Assembly: GCA_013398295.1 (NCBI GenBank)
Contig: VZSF01000019.1
Location: 124,001-188,000, forward strand
DNA length: 64,000 nucleotides
Reading direction: 5' to 3'
Source of the DNA: Chionis minor
Lineage: Eukaryota > Chordata > Aves > Charadriiformes > Chionididae
A model generated the notes under the pieces. That model was not told the DNA's origin. It saw only the letters and a list, made by a program, of their open reading frames with translations, and searched no databases. This document shows positions 25,901-38,218 of the stretch, one piece after another. The translations under genes were made by a program, and so were the position numbers. The first letter of the stretch is position 1; each line of letters starts with the position of its first letter.

Positions 25901-26496
25901 GAGGATGTTCCAAAGTTGCTATCAAATGGAAAACATGTCCGGTGTTTAAAAAGAGAATATAAACTAGGAAGATTATGGTAACCTTGTATTTGCTGGTGGT
26001 GGCACTGGTGCAATGTGTGGTACTAAAAAAAACCCAAAAGACCCCAAAGAAAAGCCATGCAGCTAATTACAGGACTATAATCCACTTAATTTATTCAAGT
26101 GCAACTTTCATCATAATCTGTTGATTTGAACAAAAATTTGGTAAGATAGAGATCTTCCACATAGACTCCATGGCTGAAAACTAAAGGCAGAGCCACAGGA
26201 AAAAAAACGCATTTTTTTAACAGTGAAGACAGCCTACCTGGAATTGTGGGCGACAGTAGGTAAGAATTGCTTCATCTCCTTTTAGCTGGTCAGAATTTAG
26301 TTTAGTTTAAATTAGGGTGGGTGCCATGCATTGTCAACAGATATCCTCCAAAGGGTGATCCACCCCTTCTTTAACATCTGCTTCACGACGCACTGGAGGT
26401 CCCTGTGTGCCTCCTGGATTATAAGAAGTTCACTCAACTGCAGTGGACAGGATACCTGTGATAAACAGCTACAGCTAAATAAGATGAATCCTACTC

Positions 26497-26580
26497 TATG
26501 TGTGTGTGTGTATCTATATTATATAAAGATACATAAATACATATATGTGTATACATACATGTATACATACGTGTATCATG
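26497..26580. repeat. (TG)n and (TA/CA)n compound microsatellite
   Basis: A short TGTG run passes into alternating TATA, CATA and TGTATACATA units. It is degenerate and probably old. Confidence 0.75.
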
Positions 26581-27142
26581 ACATATCATTGAGCTCAACC
26601 ATATCCGATGGACCTCGAAGGAAAGTCCTTTTGTTTGAATCTATGAATCTACTTTAGCAGCTTTCAGCAATGCAGTTCTTCCTGTGGCAGAGCTGGTGTT
26701 TCAGTTTCTTGTCGATACATACCTCCAAGCTCGTATCCCGTTTGGCTTCTGATTTCCCGTACATCAGCCACTTCACATAGTCCACATGGTAGGATGATCT
26801 CTGTCCTCACCTGCCTTCAAATGGGTCATTGGGAGGCCAGATATGCTGACAAACTCCTTAGATTTGTGCCATTTTCAGCAAAAAGATGGCATTAATTTAA
26901 CCTTATTGCTTCTCCCTACTCATTGTGGTGTTAGCACTCACAGAGGTTTTCTGTGAATAAAAGTAACCAGTTACAAACATAATTATGTGTTGACTTGAAA
27001 TCAGCTTGTTATGGTCCATACATCTATCACTTACAAACTGAGAATAATTTCTGAGTAAAGCAGGTGGTATTATACCAATGAAAGAAAATATGATCAAATT
27101 CTTTTGGGAAGAAAATATCTGAAGGTTGAAGCAGTATGTGCA

Positions 27143-27155
27143 TGACGTCACTTCC
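27143..27155. promoter_or_regulatory. CRE palindrome abutting an ETS-like core
   Basis: TGACGTCA, the full CREB/ATF palindrome, is followed directly by CTTCC, the complement of the ETS core GGAAG. CRE and ETS sites are often paired in vertebrate promoters and enhancers. With no gene evident nearby, chance remains possible. Confidence 0.3.
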
Positions 27156-29005
27156 CTTTATTATGAGAATGAGGTAACTTCTTATTCATGATTTCTTCTT
27201 TTCAAAACCCAGATTATCCTCTTTTAGTTCCCAACTGAATAAACTTTAGTGGAAAGGTGTCATGTGCAGAGGTGCTATGTGACTTTTACTTTCAAGCCCC
27301 TGTTTAATTCATGACTTTGTTATTACTCTTGTCTACTTGTGTTTGTTCAAAGCAATCCATTTCATTAATAATAGAAAAATCTGTGTCCTTAGTACACTTC
27401 ATTTTTATGCAGCAAAGTTCTCATGGTTGATGTTTCTCTGATGTCCTTTATGCAGCTGTTTCTATTTACATATTTTAAGTCACTGAAGCTCGAATGTACA
27501 GTCTATGCTGAAAGATTTAAAAGTAATCTTTTAGTAGTCGGTTTAAAACTTGCAAGAAGACGTGCAGAATTATTTCCTTCACAGTGGCCAGAGTAACATT
27601 CCCATAAATTACTTCTGGGCAGTGTCCAGTTTTGTTCATTCTATATCCTACATCAGAATACACATCTTTCATGCGTACCTTACTTTTACAATTTTTGTAT
27701 GGAAGCATGCTCTCTGAAGCACAGATCAAACATTATTATCACGTATATCTAGAAAATGTAAGATTACAAATACTAATGTAGTTGGGTGAGAGATAAGAGA
27801 AGACTGTTACAAGGCAGAAAAGGATCAACAATGATAAACAGACTTTGATTGTGGTTCCCATATCCATGCCAAACACTGAAGGATGATGCTTGCATAGCAA
27901 ACAGTTCTCCACAAGAATGAATCGCCTTCCGATGACAGAAAAAGTGGTACTATTTTAATCTTGCCTTGTGATAGAACTGAGGTAAATCTGCATTGTGTGA
28001 GACACCGCACAAGGACAGCAAGAGGCACAGCCCCACCTGGAAGAAATTCAGTATAAATAATCAAGAGATGGAAGAATCAGAGCCTTGAAGAGTTCAGAGA
28101 GTCCCAGCAGATGAAGTGACTGAATGAAGGCCACAAAACAGATAAGCAAGAACACTTCGGGTCTCCTTCACATCTACAGAGCTAATGCCTTTTTTTTGAG
28201 CATGTGACTTCATTTGACTTAAAATAAGAGTGCTGTATTGTACTCCTTTTACATTGATTTCCACATAAAAGACAGCAAGAGGGAAAGGAAGGCATCAGAG
28301 AAGTGCACTAGGTATATTTAGGTACAATGCACTGCAGATGCCACGAGAGCTGTGAAAAAGCAAGCAAACAAACAAAAAACAGTGCAGCGGCTCTGATATT
28401 CCAGGGTAAAAAAAACCTGCTTGGTCCTTTTATTACTGGAATCTCTTCAAATAAAACAGTGTCTCCAAGTACAGGACTGTCACAATCTTTATCCTCTTCC
28501 AGCCAATATCCTTGTGAACATTCATTTCTCTCAGATCTGCCTTGATCCTTACATAGCAATTAAACGCTGGGTCTTATTAAGCCATGTATCTAATGGTCTG
28601 TGACAGGGTTAATTTATTACCTTGGCTGTTAGGCTTAGATAAGAAAGAACACATTTTTTTCTGCATGGGTGTACTTAGTTTTTTTCCTGTACTCATTCCA
28701 AGTAGCTTTTTGAAGACCTAAAAATGAAACAGACAAGTAATATTACTAAGTTCTATGTCCTCAGTGCATTTATAAATAATAACCTACTCGACCAGCCTTT
28801 TAATGTATATCAGCCTTCACAGAGCACTGCTTACATCGAAATACACCAGTAATGCAAAATACTGTGTCTGTAAAAAGAAGAATAGTAAAAGCATCTGCTA
28901 TTGTACTTTTTTTCATGTAGCCTGGGGCTGTATCTAATTGCTTTACTGTTTTCATCTATGGACTCAAAACACATAAACTATCGCCCAGGAGATGCTAACG
29001 ACTAC

Positions 29006-29013
29006 TGACGTCA
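29006..29013. promoter_or_regulatory. CRE palindrome
   Basis: A second perfect TGACGTCA, 1.9 kb from the first. CpG-containing octamers are under-represented in AT-rich vertebrate DNA, so it is worth noting, but no promoter context is visible. Confidence 0.2.
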
Positions 29014-29211
29014 TGCATTACAAAAGCTTGAAGGTTTGGGTTGGTAAAGTATTTTTTTTCCATAGGTCAGATCTGAACTAAAATGCTAAATGAGGTGAGA
29101 GTAGTTGGTAGAGAGCTGAAGGCATCCGATGGAATCTCAGGTGGCTGCCCAGCTTCCTAGGATTTGAATAAAAGCAGCAGAACTTCCTTTTATCTGCAAC
29201 AAAGAGAGAGA

Positions 29212-29266
29212 TAGTATATATAAGGCAGACATATATATATATATACACATATATACTGAAGTATAT
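29212..29266. repeat. (TA)n/(CA)n microsatellite
   Basis: Alternating TATATA with CACATATATA interruptions, AT-rich throughout. Confidence 0.75.
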
Positions 29267-32200
29267 GAGAAAAAAGGGGGAGTTGCGTTAAGCTATGTGA
29301 CACTACATACAGCGCTGGAATAACTAAATACAGAAAGAGCAGAACTAGATTATTTAATAGAAATAAAAAGGGTAAACAGGAACTTCATTTCAGCACAAGT
29401 GGCAGGAACAACTGTATTTTCTTTGTTCTTCCTTTATTTTTTCTTTTCCCAGTTTCAGAAACACTAATGAAACTGAGATATAATTTGTCAGGCTCTAACT
29501 CATTGTCGCAACAGAAAATCTGAGATCAATAGATAATTGTAAAAAAATTAAACACAACCAGGTGCATATTACTGTTACAGACCTTTACCTGACAGTGGCA
29601 AAAAGGGGAACAATTAAACAAACTTAAAGAAAATATACTACACAAGAATTATTTTTTGTTTATGTGACATATTTGGTCCCATTAATAAAGTAGCTTTGTA
29701 GGGAAGGCTAAATACGGATGCCGTAACTTATATTGATATAAAATCTCAAACTCTACATTGCACCAATCACTAATTTTGTATTACTAACATGTAAAAATAA
29801 TGTTCCTTTGGCTCAAAAAAAAAAAAGTACTCCATTAATTTTAGGGAGCTACTGCAGAGATTAACTTTACACAATGTAATTAAATTCTATGCAAGCTATT
29901 TTTTTTTCTTCTCTCTAAATGCCATGCATAGAAATTCAAATATGCTTTCATTGTGCAGCAGCTGTATCAGCTCTTTGTCTGTGCTGTTCATGACTTCTTT
30001 TGGTCTACTGTTTCTACATTTGAGGCTTGTAAGTAAATGCATAAATGAAGAACAGAGTGCAATGTGCACAAATGAGTCTCAATCACAAAGAAAAGAGCTG
30101 GTATATTTAACTCTTCCGGATCACTCCTGGAATCTGTTTTGGGGAACATACACCACTGCAAATTGCTTCCATGGCACTTCAGCAGAGGGACCATGACATT
30201 GTCAAGCAGTTTAGTGATCCCTTAAGTGATCCAAACAGTCTTCAGTTGCAAGAAAAGAGTAGTGAAATTAACAGAGAAATAAATAGCATACTAAAAATAA
30301 TAATAATATTAGCTACTAGAAAATATCCAGTCCTTCCCTTTCACAATTCTGCAGATTTTGAAGCGTATAAAAACACACAGGCTCTAAGCTTAACTCCTTG
30401 TGTTAAGGGATACATTACTATCAGTGGAGAAAGTGAGATGCCAAGCAGTGAATGTACTTTCTTTTATTGATGAGGCTTTCCCCTGAATGCAGATCTAATG
30501 CCTCGTTTATTTCACAATTAAATGATCATACAGGTGTATAATGCAGTGTATTTCAGGGTCCGCCATTGCCTTCAGGAGCCTTTGAAAGAGAGTTAGTTCA
30601 GAAACTGAATGCTGCCTCCACTTTCTTTCTCCGTCCTGTGAATTCATTTATCAAGGAACAGACACATGGTCAGGTAGAATATTGATTTCCATCTGCCAGA
30701 CAAGCTTTTTTATATGTAAAATAAAATTAACAAGATTACAGTATAACTGTTCCTAAGTGAGGACTATGGACTTGAAGACCCCAGAAATCTGGAAAATTAT
30801 TTTTACAACTAAAAAATTGCACCTTTCAGATCCTGACTTAAGTTTCTAGGTTTAGCTGCAGAATACTTGTCCTGAATCTGTAGGCTGAGTGCATTCTCAT
30901 GGATGTGTACCTCAGCGACAGCTGAGTGTCTACCCATACTCCTTATACCTGTAGGCTGCAACATTTTAAATAATACTGAAACTACCTGCCTTTTCATGCT
31001 TTCAAAAATCTCCTCCTGTAATGTTATCTTGCACAGAAACTATGGCAATATAATTACATTTACACAAACTCTGAGATAACAAAGGGAAAGGAAGCAACTT
31101 TAACACCTCTTGATTGAAAGATGGGCAAATGTTTAAGTAAACGACAAGATAAGGATCAGATGTTAAGCAGCTGAGGTAGGTAAGAAAGCGTAAACACTTT
31201 CCTAGAAGAGGAAATTGTATATCTAAATGGGAGGTTGGGTGGTAACTTATACAGAGAGAGGACTCAAAGAGTGCACAACTCGTTTCTTTAATTATATTGG
31301 TCCTTTGATATAAAAAGACAGCCTTGATGCTGAAAGCACTGTAAGAGAAGGGTGAGACAGGACACTGGAGGAAATGAAAAGAAGTTTGGTACTACTATCA
31401 CTCCTGTAATTTCCAGTTTCTTTTAGTAGTATTATCAGTAGTAAATAAATTTTACTAAAATGCTAATTAAATCTATTTAACTTGAAATTACCCTACCTGA
31501 TTTACTCAGCAGGTTTGTTGGCTCTCTTATTTAAGATTACTTTTATTATTGCTATAGGCAACAGCCTCCCCTGTCAAACCACTGGACAAAAAGTGCCAAT
31601 TCCATCACTGACATAACTCCAGTAAATCAGATAACAATACTGGGGGGGAAAGAGAACAAAAATCTACAATAATTCATAAACCATCACATTTTGCTTCAAA
31701 ATTTTATCCTTTTTTTCCCCTAGAGACAGAAAGGGCATGAATCTGAAACAGAAAAAAAGGCTGGTGTAGATAACTCACATGGTAAGCAAACCGCAAAAAC
31801 AGCAATGTGATGTGAAAGACAGACCCTTAATGACTCAGATATTCTGAATTGCTTTTCAAAAGGAAGTGGTTATTTCTGTATGGGGGAAAGGATATCAGCT
31901 GTCAGATGACACTTCACTATATTTGCACTCAGGGCACTACTGAAGTCACCTGTTATTGTCAAAAAAATGCACAAGGTACTTTGCACATTTCTCAAAATTG
32001 TCATCGCAGGAGTGGGAGAACAGACCCTGCACTCATGTCATGTGTTTCCTTGGGCAGTGGGACACCAGAGTGCAGATGGACAAAAGACGGAGGATGAGAA
32101 TGGAAGCGAGATGCACACTGCCAATAGGTGTGAACCGTCACATTCAACCAGTCAAGACACACGGGTAACCAGTTTGGTTGTCCAGCATTTAGTGTCTTTC

Positions 32201-32743
32201 TCAACCCTCGGCACTTGCACCAACCACAAACTTGACACAACTGGGGATGCGTCTTTCTCATTCCTGTTCAAATCCTCCTAATCCTAAACTTAACCCTGAT
32301 CTTAGCCCCCCCTTCAGCAAAAAAGCTACATCCTCCCTTCCTTACCTGGCATTAGCACAGTGAGAAAGCTCTGACTTCAAAGGGGAAATGCCAGGTTCTT
32401 ATGACGAGAGATGATTCTTTCCTCTAAATATTCATGTATTTAAATAGAAAGAGGATCGATGGAAATAGCAATGGGCAGAGTTTGCCTTCATTACTTGAAC
32501 CTTCAGCCTTGTGGCTTCCAAGCATTAAAGTTCATAGCTGGAATACGGATGGAGGGCTTGCTGAAGTCCCTCTTGCACATAGATTTGGAGAAGAAAAGCC
32601 ATACATTCATTCCCCCCCCCTTTAGAGATGCGCTGGACTCTGAAGGAAGATTGTAGTAAGCATAACAAGTAATAATAACAATGATATTATTACTACCCTA
32701 CTCCTCTACCCAGCACTGCTGAGTCCTTTGTCCAGTTCTGGGC

Positions 32744-32861
32744 GGAGGGTGAGAAGAGGATGGAGCCAGGCGTTGCCCAGTGACAGGACCAGAGGCAATG
32801 GGCACAAACTCCAACACCGGAGGCTCCAACTGGGCATCAGGAAACACTTTTTCACTGTGAG
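32744..32861 (+). repeat. 118-bp exact duplicate of 33,116-33,233
   Basis: The two blocks are base-for-base identical with a constant offset of 372. This copy is out of place within the CR1 sequence and abuts an ambiguous base, which suggests a mis-joined contig end rather than a real duplication. Confidence 0.9.
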
Positions 32862-32995
32862 NTAAAGAGAAGAGAGACAGGGACATACTGGAGACAGTCC
32901 AGCAAAGAGTCACCAAGATGATTAAGGCACTGCAGGATCTCTCCTGAGGAATGGCTGAGAGCTGGAACTGTTTAGCCTGGAGAACAGAAGGCTGG

Positions 32996-33044
32996 NNNNN
33001 NNNNNNNNNNNNNNNNNNNNNNNNNNNNNNNNNNNNNNNNNNNN
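32996..33044. other. Assembly gap, 49 N
   Basis: A run of N inside the CR1 copy. The gap is followed by a G-rich stretch (GGGGGGGCAGG, GAGGGGGGGACAGG) that probably hindered sequencing. Confidence 0.99.
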
Positions 33045-33354
33045 GGGGGGGCAGGATGGAAGGGGTGAGGGGGGGACAGGATCTTATCAATGTACATAAA
33101 TATAAATACCTCAAGGGAGGGTGAGAAGAGGATGGAGCCAGGCGTTGCCCAGTGACAGGACCAGAGGCAATGGGCACAAACTCCAACACCGGAGGCTCCA
33201 ACTGGGCATCAGGAAACACTTTTTCACTGTGAGAGTGACAGAGCACTGGCACAGGCTGCCCAGGGAAGTTGTGGAGTCTCCATCCTCAGAGGTGCTCAAA
33301 AGTCATCTTGATGTGGCCTTGGGCAACTGGGTCTCGGTGGCCCTGCTGGAGCAG

Positions 33355-33400
33355 GGTTGGACAGCGTGGAGGTTGGACAGCGTGAGGTTGGACAGCCGCC
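33355..33400 (+). repeat. Three-copy 15/16-bp tandem repeat in the CR1 3' UTR
   Basis: GGTTGGACAGCGTGGA, GGTTGGACAGCGTGA and GGTTGGACAGCCGCC lie head to tail. CR1 normally carries a single GGTTGGAC-type segment here, so it expanded after insertion or in the source copy. Confidence 0.85.
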
Positions 33401-33442
33401 AGAGGCGCCTTCCTACCTCAGCCATTTTGTGATTCTGTGAAA

Positions 33443-36400
33443 GCGTGTGACAAAGGACTCTGGCTCTCTGCATATGTTAATGAAGGATTATGCATGAGAT
33501 ATTTGCACACTGATGTAGGTAAAAAAACACCAACAATTAATGACTACTATTCATCTCTTCATATCACATATGAAACATAGATCAAGAGGACAGTAAGGTT
33601 GTGAAAGGAAGCACTCGAGTCATAAAATGGCAGAATTAAGATAAATGCTCAAAACCTTTTTTTTCTTTTTGTGCATCTACATTACGACACTGATTATTAA
33701 ATGGCATCACACAGTTTCCTCCCTGCTCCTTCTGTGACTTTATCTATGAAAAGTATATTGGATTATTTTTCTCCAAATTGTAAAATCTGTTGGTAATATT
33801 TGGAGAAAGGAAATGTTTTCAATGAACAATTATAAACACATAGGTCAGCATACAAGCAATTGTACAACTGGTCTCGTAAACAGAATAAAAATAATCTCCT
33901 TAAATGCTATAGGAATTGTTCATTTTTTATTACCTTGTCAGCTTTTTCCCTTTCAACTTCATCTCACAAAATAGCCAGAGAAGTGTGTTATCTCTGTTTT
34001 CCACTAGAAGCATTAGGTTTTCCCTTGCATTTCTTAAAAGTTGTGTGTATTTCACTCTCTGAATGGCTAGATTTGCTATTCTGTGAAGGAACAGATATTT
34101 CAATCTGATATTGTAAAATAAAATTCAAGGTTAAAACACATACTCAGGAAAATAAATGTTATCCACATCATAAAGAACTGAAAGATGGAAGAGGGGACAC
34201 ATTTTTCCCCTTCCTTTTTGCTTTTTCTTTAACCAGCAGCAAGATAGACCAAACCAAACACATTAAACACAAAGAGTGGAAAGAAAAATCCTTATCTTGC
34301 TTGATTAGCAATCAAACAGTTATTTTAAGAAGGATGTGTCCGAACAAACCTCTCCCTTTTCTATAGTACAAGACCTTACGTGACATGGGTTTCTTTCCTT
34401 TTCTGATATGTCTAAAACCATCATTATCCAAGTTTTCTCACATATTGATTTCAGGGAATCTAACCTGCACTTAGATGCACATTTGGATAGGCTTTAGTGT
34501 TGTGTTTCACCGCATAGGATCTCAGTGTTTTCAGATAAGTTTTTCTGCTATTTTTTTGTAGTTTCGATACACCTCTATCCAATAAGTGACCGCAAACATT
34601 TGGATGTTAGCAGTCAAAGAATTCAATTTTTTGAAGGAAACCCTGTAACACAGTATTTCAGATGGAGCATTTGTACACTTTTTCTTTCAGACAGTATTTT
34701 TGGGTTGTTTCCATCCCTGCTCTCACAACCTTCCTTCTTTTGTTTCTATGTAAATGTCAGCCAATTTGACATGTGTGAAGAAATATTCATGGCATATTAC
34801 CAAGCAGTTTGTATTCTTTGAAAGAGAGATGCACTGATTTTCATTTTCAAAAAAACTCAACTGCGTAATTATACATTCAGAGGGTATAAGCAATTGTGCA
34901 ACACACATTCTCTGCAACTTTGTGCCAAATTACCAAATGTGGTTTTCACTACAACAGACAGAAAAGCATGTAGTGGATCAGAACCCATTTGAACACTCAA
35001 TTTTGAAAACAGCTTATGTAGGGGTGGGGCTACTATACCATTTTTATCTGCGTTGAGTGGAAATCTGCAAAGGTTGCAAATGTTTCCTAAAATACGTAGA
35101 GGCTTTGACATTTTCCTTCACTCTGAGTCAGAGCGAAAGCCTGGCTTTTTCAAATTCTCTGCAAAGAAAATCCAAGGAGAACAAGCTTTGGACTGATCAA
35201 ACATTTTTGTTCTGACAACATATTGTATTTGCCATGCAATATGAAAATCAAAACAGAACCAGACTATTTCACATGAATACAAACATTTCTTTCCAAAAGC
35301 AACAGCCTTGAGCAATCAAATCCATCTTCACAGGGCATAAAGATGTGAAAGTGCTCCCAGAAGCTTTTAAAATGGTTCCACATCGACCATTTTGCTTAAC
35401 TCTGATGTTCCACTGAAATGACTCTTTTAAGGGCAATGGGTCTGTACTGGAACACCAGAAGCAGACTTTGTTCCTTATCTTATCCAAATAGGTATTCAGG
35501 AACGACACATCCCACCAGAACCTCTCACAGTCACCCTCATCTTCCATTTCTATGACTGCATTGAAACATGCAGTTTTAGAAAGAGATTCTAAAAAAGGTT
35601 GCTTAGAATAGGTCAAAAAAACCTACATCTTAAAAACGCTGTGACAGACTAGAAATTTGTTTAAATGGAAACATCTATGGTTTAATTCCACATCAAGTAT
35701 GTGATTGGAGTGAGCTGTTCTCTTGTAGCTGATTTGGCATTACCCCATGAATATACACGTTACCATGAATTTTATCTTTTATCTTTGACACTAAGTCATA
35801 TCAGTGAAAAAATAAACAGCATTTGAAAAATAAGACTTGAGAAGTGCAAGTAGCTTTTAAAAGCTACTATTATGCTCATATCATTTTGTATTAGTTCAGG
35901 TTTAGTATTCACACATTCCAGTTTGCTGTGTATTAGCATCTGAAAAACATTGTATATAGTATTATAAGAATTATATTTTGATCATTTAGTAATTTATACA
36001 CTAAATTCTAAATTAGAGAGAAAAAATTATTCTAACTCTAAGACTTGCACTGTAGTTCTTTGAAAGTGATTGCTTCTCCTGCTGCGGTAGGAGTTATGTG
36101 AAATTACACATGACCCAAGAAGGGTGACCCAAGAGGACTGGGTTTTGTGCTCATTTTCTGTACTTATGAGAACTTGGAGAAACAGTTGAGGCTGGTGGTG
36201 CATGCATTATTTGAATCGGTTCCTTTACATGCTGAAAGAGCTTTATTGCATGTACTGTGCATAAACCTGAAGCATTGCATGGATTTTTAAGCAACAGTGT
36301 GAATTCAGCGTACATATTCAGCGTTGTACCAGATAATCCAGGGCGAAGAAATCTTAATACTCTATCCAACTGTGTTACAGGCTGAGTAAAATTACTCTAT

Positions 36401-38125
36401 TTTTCAATCTGAAAATTGGAGAGAGATTACAGATATGTATCAGATATGCCATTATAGTCAATTACACTATTAACTGAAGCAAAACTTTTATAGTATTTCT
36501 ATGCAGTGAAAACTTCAGTCTTTTTTTTTCCTTCTTTCTTTTCCTCTCTATTGTTTCTTCAATTGATGGTCTTACTATGCTGATAGGAGTATTTAAAAAT
36601 GTGAGTTTTAACGTCAGCATTTAATCCTAGCTGGCCCACTCTAAGCAAACAGCTGCTAAGAGTCATTGTTTCCACATGCAGGTTTTTCCCCTGAAGTACA
36701 CATAAATGTCATAACTAGGTATCTGATGATGATTGCTTCTACTACCGGTGTGGGAATATCTAGCACAATCTAGCCACCAGTCTATTTATTCTATAGCTGC
36801 ACGTCAAATTCTAGGAACATTATAAAAAGCATCTTCCTGAAGACCTGCAAAACTTTTTTAGCCTGCATATGACGAGAAGTCAATGTGAGTTGTTTATTGA
36901 TTCGAAACTATTAGTGCTGGGTCCCTGATCACTGCTGCTACCCAGTTTGACATGGACAGACCTACTTCTGTGACTGCTGCGGCAGCCTTGTGTGCAGCCA
37001 CTAAAGAGGTAGTTTTCTGTTGTGAGGCTTTTTAACAACTTCTACTTGCCAACAATAACTTGCAAATACACTGTCCTCCAGCCACATTCATGCAATTAAC
37101 AGAACCCACTCTCTACTTAAAACCTATCCAAATATATCCTCATATATACTGGGGTGTATTTATAGAGTTCATATATACTAAGAGTTTGTTTAGGAGTTTA
37201 TATAGGAGTTGATATACACTAAGGTGCATTTCTTCGATGTGTTCTAAGGTCTGATGGCTTTTGTAAGTCCTGTTAGCGTTATTGCAGGTTAGCCTAAAAA
37301 CCCTGTAATCTGACATTTACAGGCACCCTCACCCGTTCTTTGCAATGGAAAAACACTAGCTTGTTAGACAAAATTGTGCTTTGGAAATGAATGGTGCTGG
37401 GACCCCTCTGCTATTCCAGAAGACTTTGCCTGTCCTTTAGCAGTACAGATTATGAAACCTTTTATCAGATTAGAAAATAATTAATTGTCACAAAAGGGGA
37501 TGCAGGATGATAGAGGGATATGCTCCCGGGAAGCTGATGGGTAAACAGCAAGCGTGATCAGGAGTCTCGAGGCACCAAGCAATACCTGCCCTGAATTACA
37601 AGCACACGCTCCATCCCACACACCATCCGAAAAGCAAAAGAGACAATTTTGCAGAGCTGAGAAGATGCTTGATATTGCAGTTCTCTCTTGGCCTGCCAGG
37701 GGCATGTCTCTGTACCTGCTTTGAAAAATGAGCACGCCGTTTCATATGTTTTCATGGTATAACACCGCGATGGGCATTTATTTTCTATGAAGTTCTTCAG
37801 TAGAGTTAGCATGCCTGACAGGCTGCTGTGAATGAGGCAGGATTCTAGTGAGGAAAAGGGAGGAAAGTGATCATATGGATCATAAGCACCAACACTAGTA
37901 TTGACCCCCTTCTCCTGACGCCAGCAATGTGGTCAGCATAACTAACGCCATTTTATGAGAGAAGTAGCCATTCTCTGCAACCGTGTGGGTGACGCATTTG
38001 CTCCCTTGCCCCCATTATCAGGCCCTGAGGGTCCTGCACACCAAAACGACAAACGAAACAGATTTTTTCCTGCTCTCCATCAAGGTTCCTGGGTGTCAGG
38101 CCAGTTATTCCCCTCCAGGCATGTA
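33443..38125. other. AT-rich non-coding DNA
   Basis: About 4.7 kb without a recognised gene or transposon. A minus-strand frame of 115 codons is open at 35,269-35,616; its translation has no domain I recognise. An imperfect duplication of an ATATACT-AAGGTGCATTT-like phrase occupies 37,140-37,230. Confidence 0.55.
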
Positions 38126-38218
38126 GCAGAAGGTGCCCCTGCCCATGGCAGGGGGGTTGCAACTAGATGATCTTCAAGGTCCCTTCCAACTGTAACCTTT
38201 TTATGGTTCTGTGACTCT
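38126..38218 (+). mobile_element. CR1 LINE, 3' end fragment
   Basis: Sense CR1 3' UTR: GAAGGTGCCCCTGCCCATGG, CAACTAGATGATCTTCAAGG, TCCCTTCCAAC and the eroded tail TATGGTTCTGTGACTCT. It is under 100 bp with no coding part. Confidence 0.92.

Larger units (their letters stand above)
25901..32707. other. AT-rich non-coding DNA, about 6.8 kb
   Basis: No gene or transposon is recognised. It holds two microsatellite-like tracts (26,497-26,580 and 29,212-29,266), two perfect CRE palindromes (27,143 and 29,006), A-tracts, and a moderately GC-rich patch near 31,990-32,280 with overlapping open frames but no family signature. Confidence 0.6.
32708..33442 (+). mobile_element. CR1 LINE, 3' half, disturbed by a gap and a duplicated block
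   Basis: Sense CR1 from TTTGTCCAGTTCTGGGC through AGTCCAGCAAAGAGTCACCA, GGATCTTATCAATGTACATA, GGAAACACTTTTTCACTGTG and GAGCACTGGCACAGGCTGCC to the tail TTTTGTGATTCTGTG. The order is abnormal: a 118-bp block belonging near the 3' end (33,116-33,233) also appears, identical, at 32,744-32,861. There it interrupts the earlier part of the element and ends at a single N (32,862). A 49-N gap (32,996-33,044) follows. The CR1 identity is certain; the order is suspect. The coding part is broken. Confidence 0.9.

Noticed and set aside
25501..26013. 170-codon minus-strand frame as a gene
   Set aside because: GC-rich, low in stops by composition, open on both strands, no domain, and extends into AT-rich flank without splice signals.
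31849..32281. Three overlapping plus-strand frames (82, 70 and 104 codons) as a possible gene
   Set aside because: All three frames and the opposite strand are open over the same stretch; no motif or splice context favours any one.
32272..32300. Telomere-like CCTAAT/CCTAAA/TTAACCC phrases
   Set aside because: Only a few degenerate units in non-repetitive context; not an interstitial telomere array.
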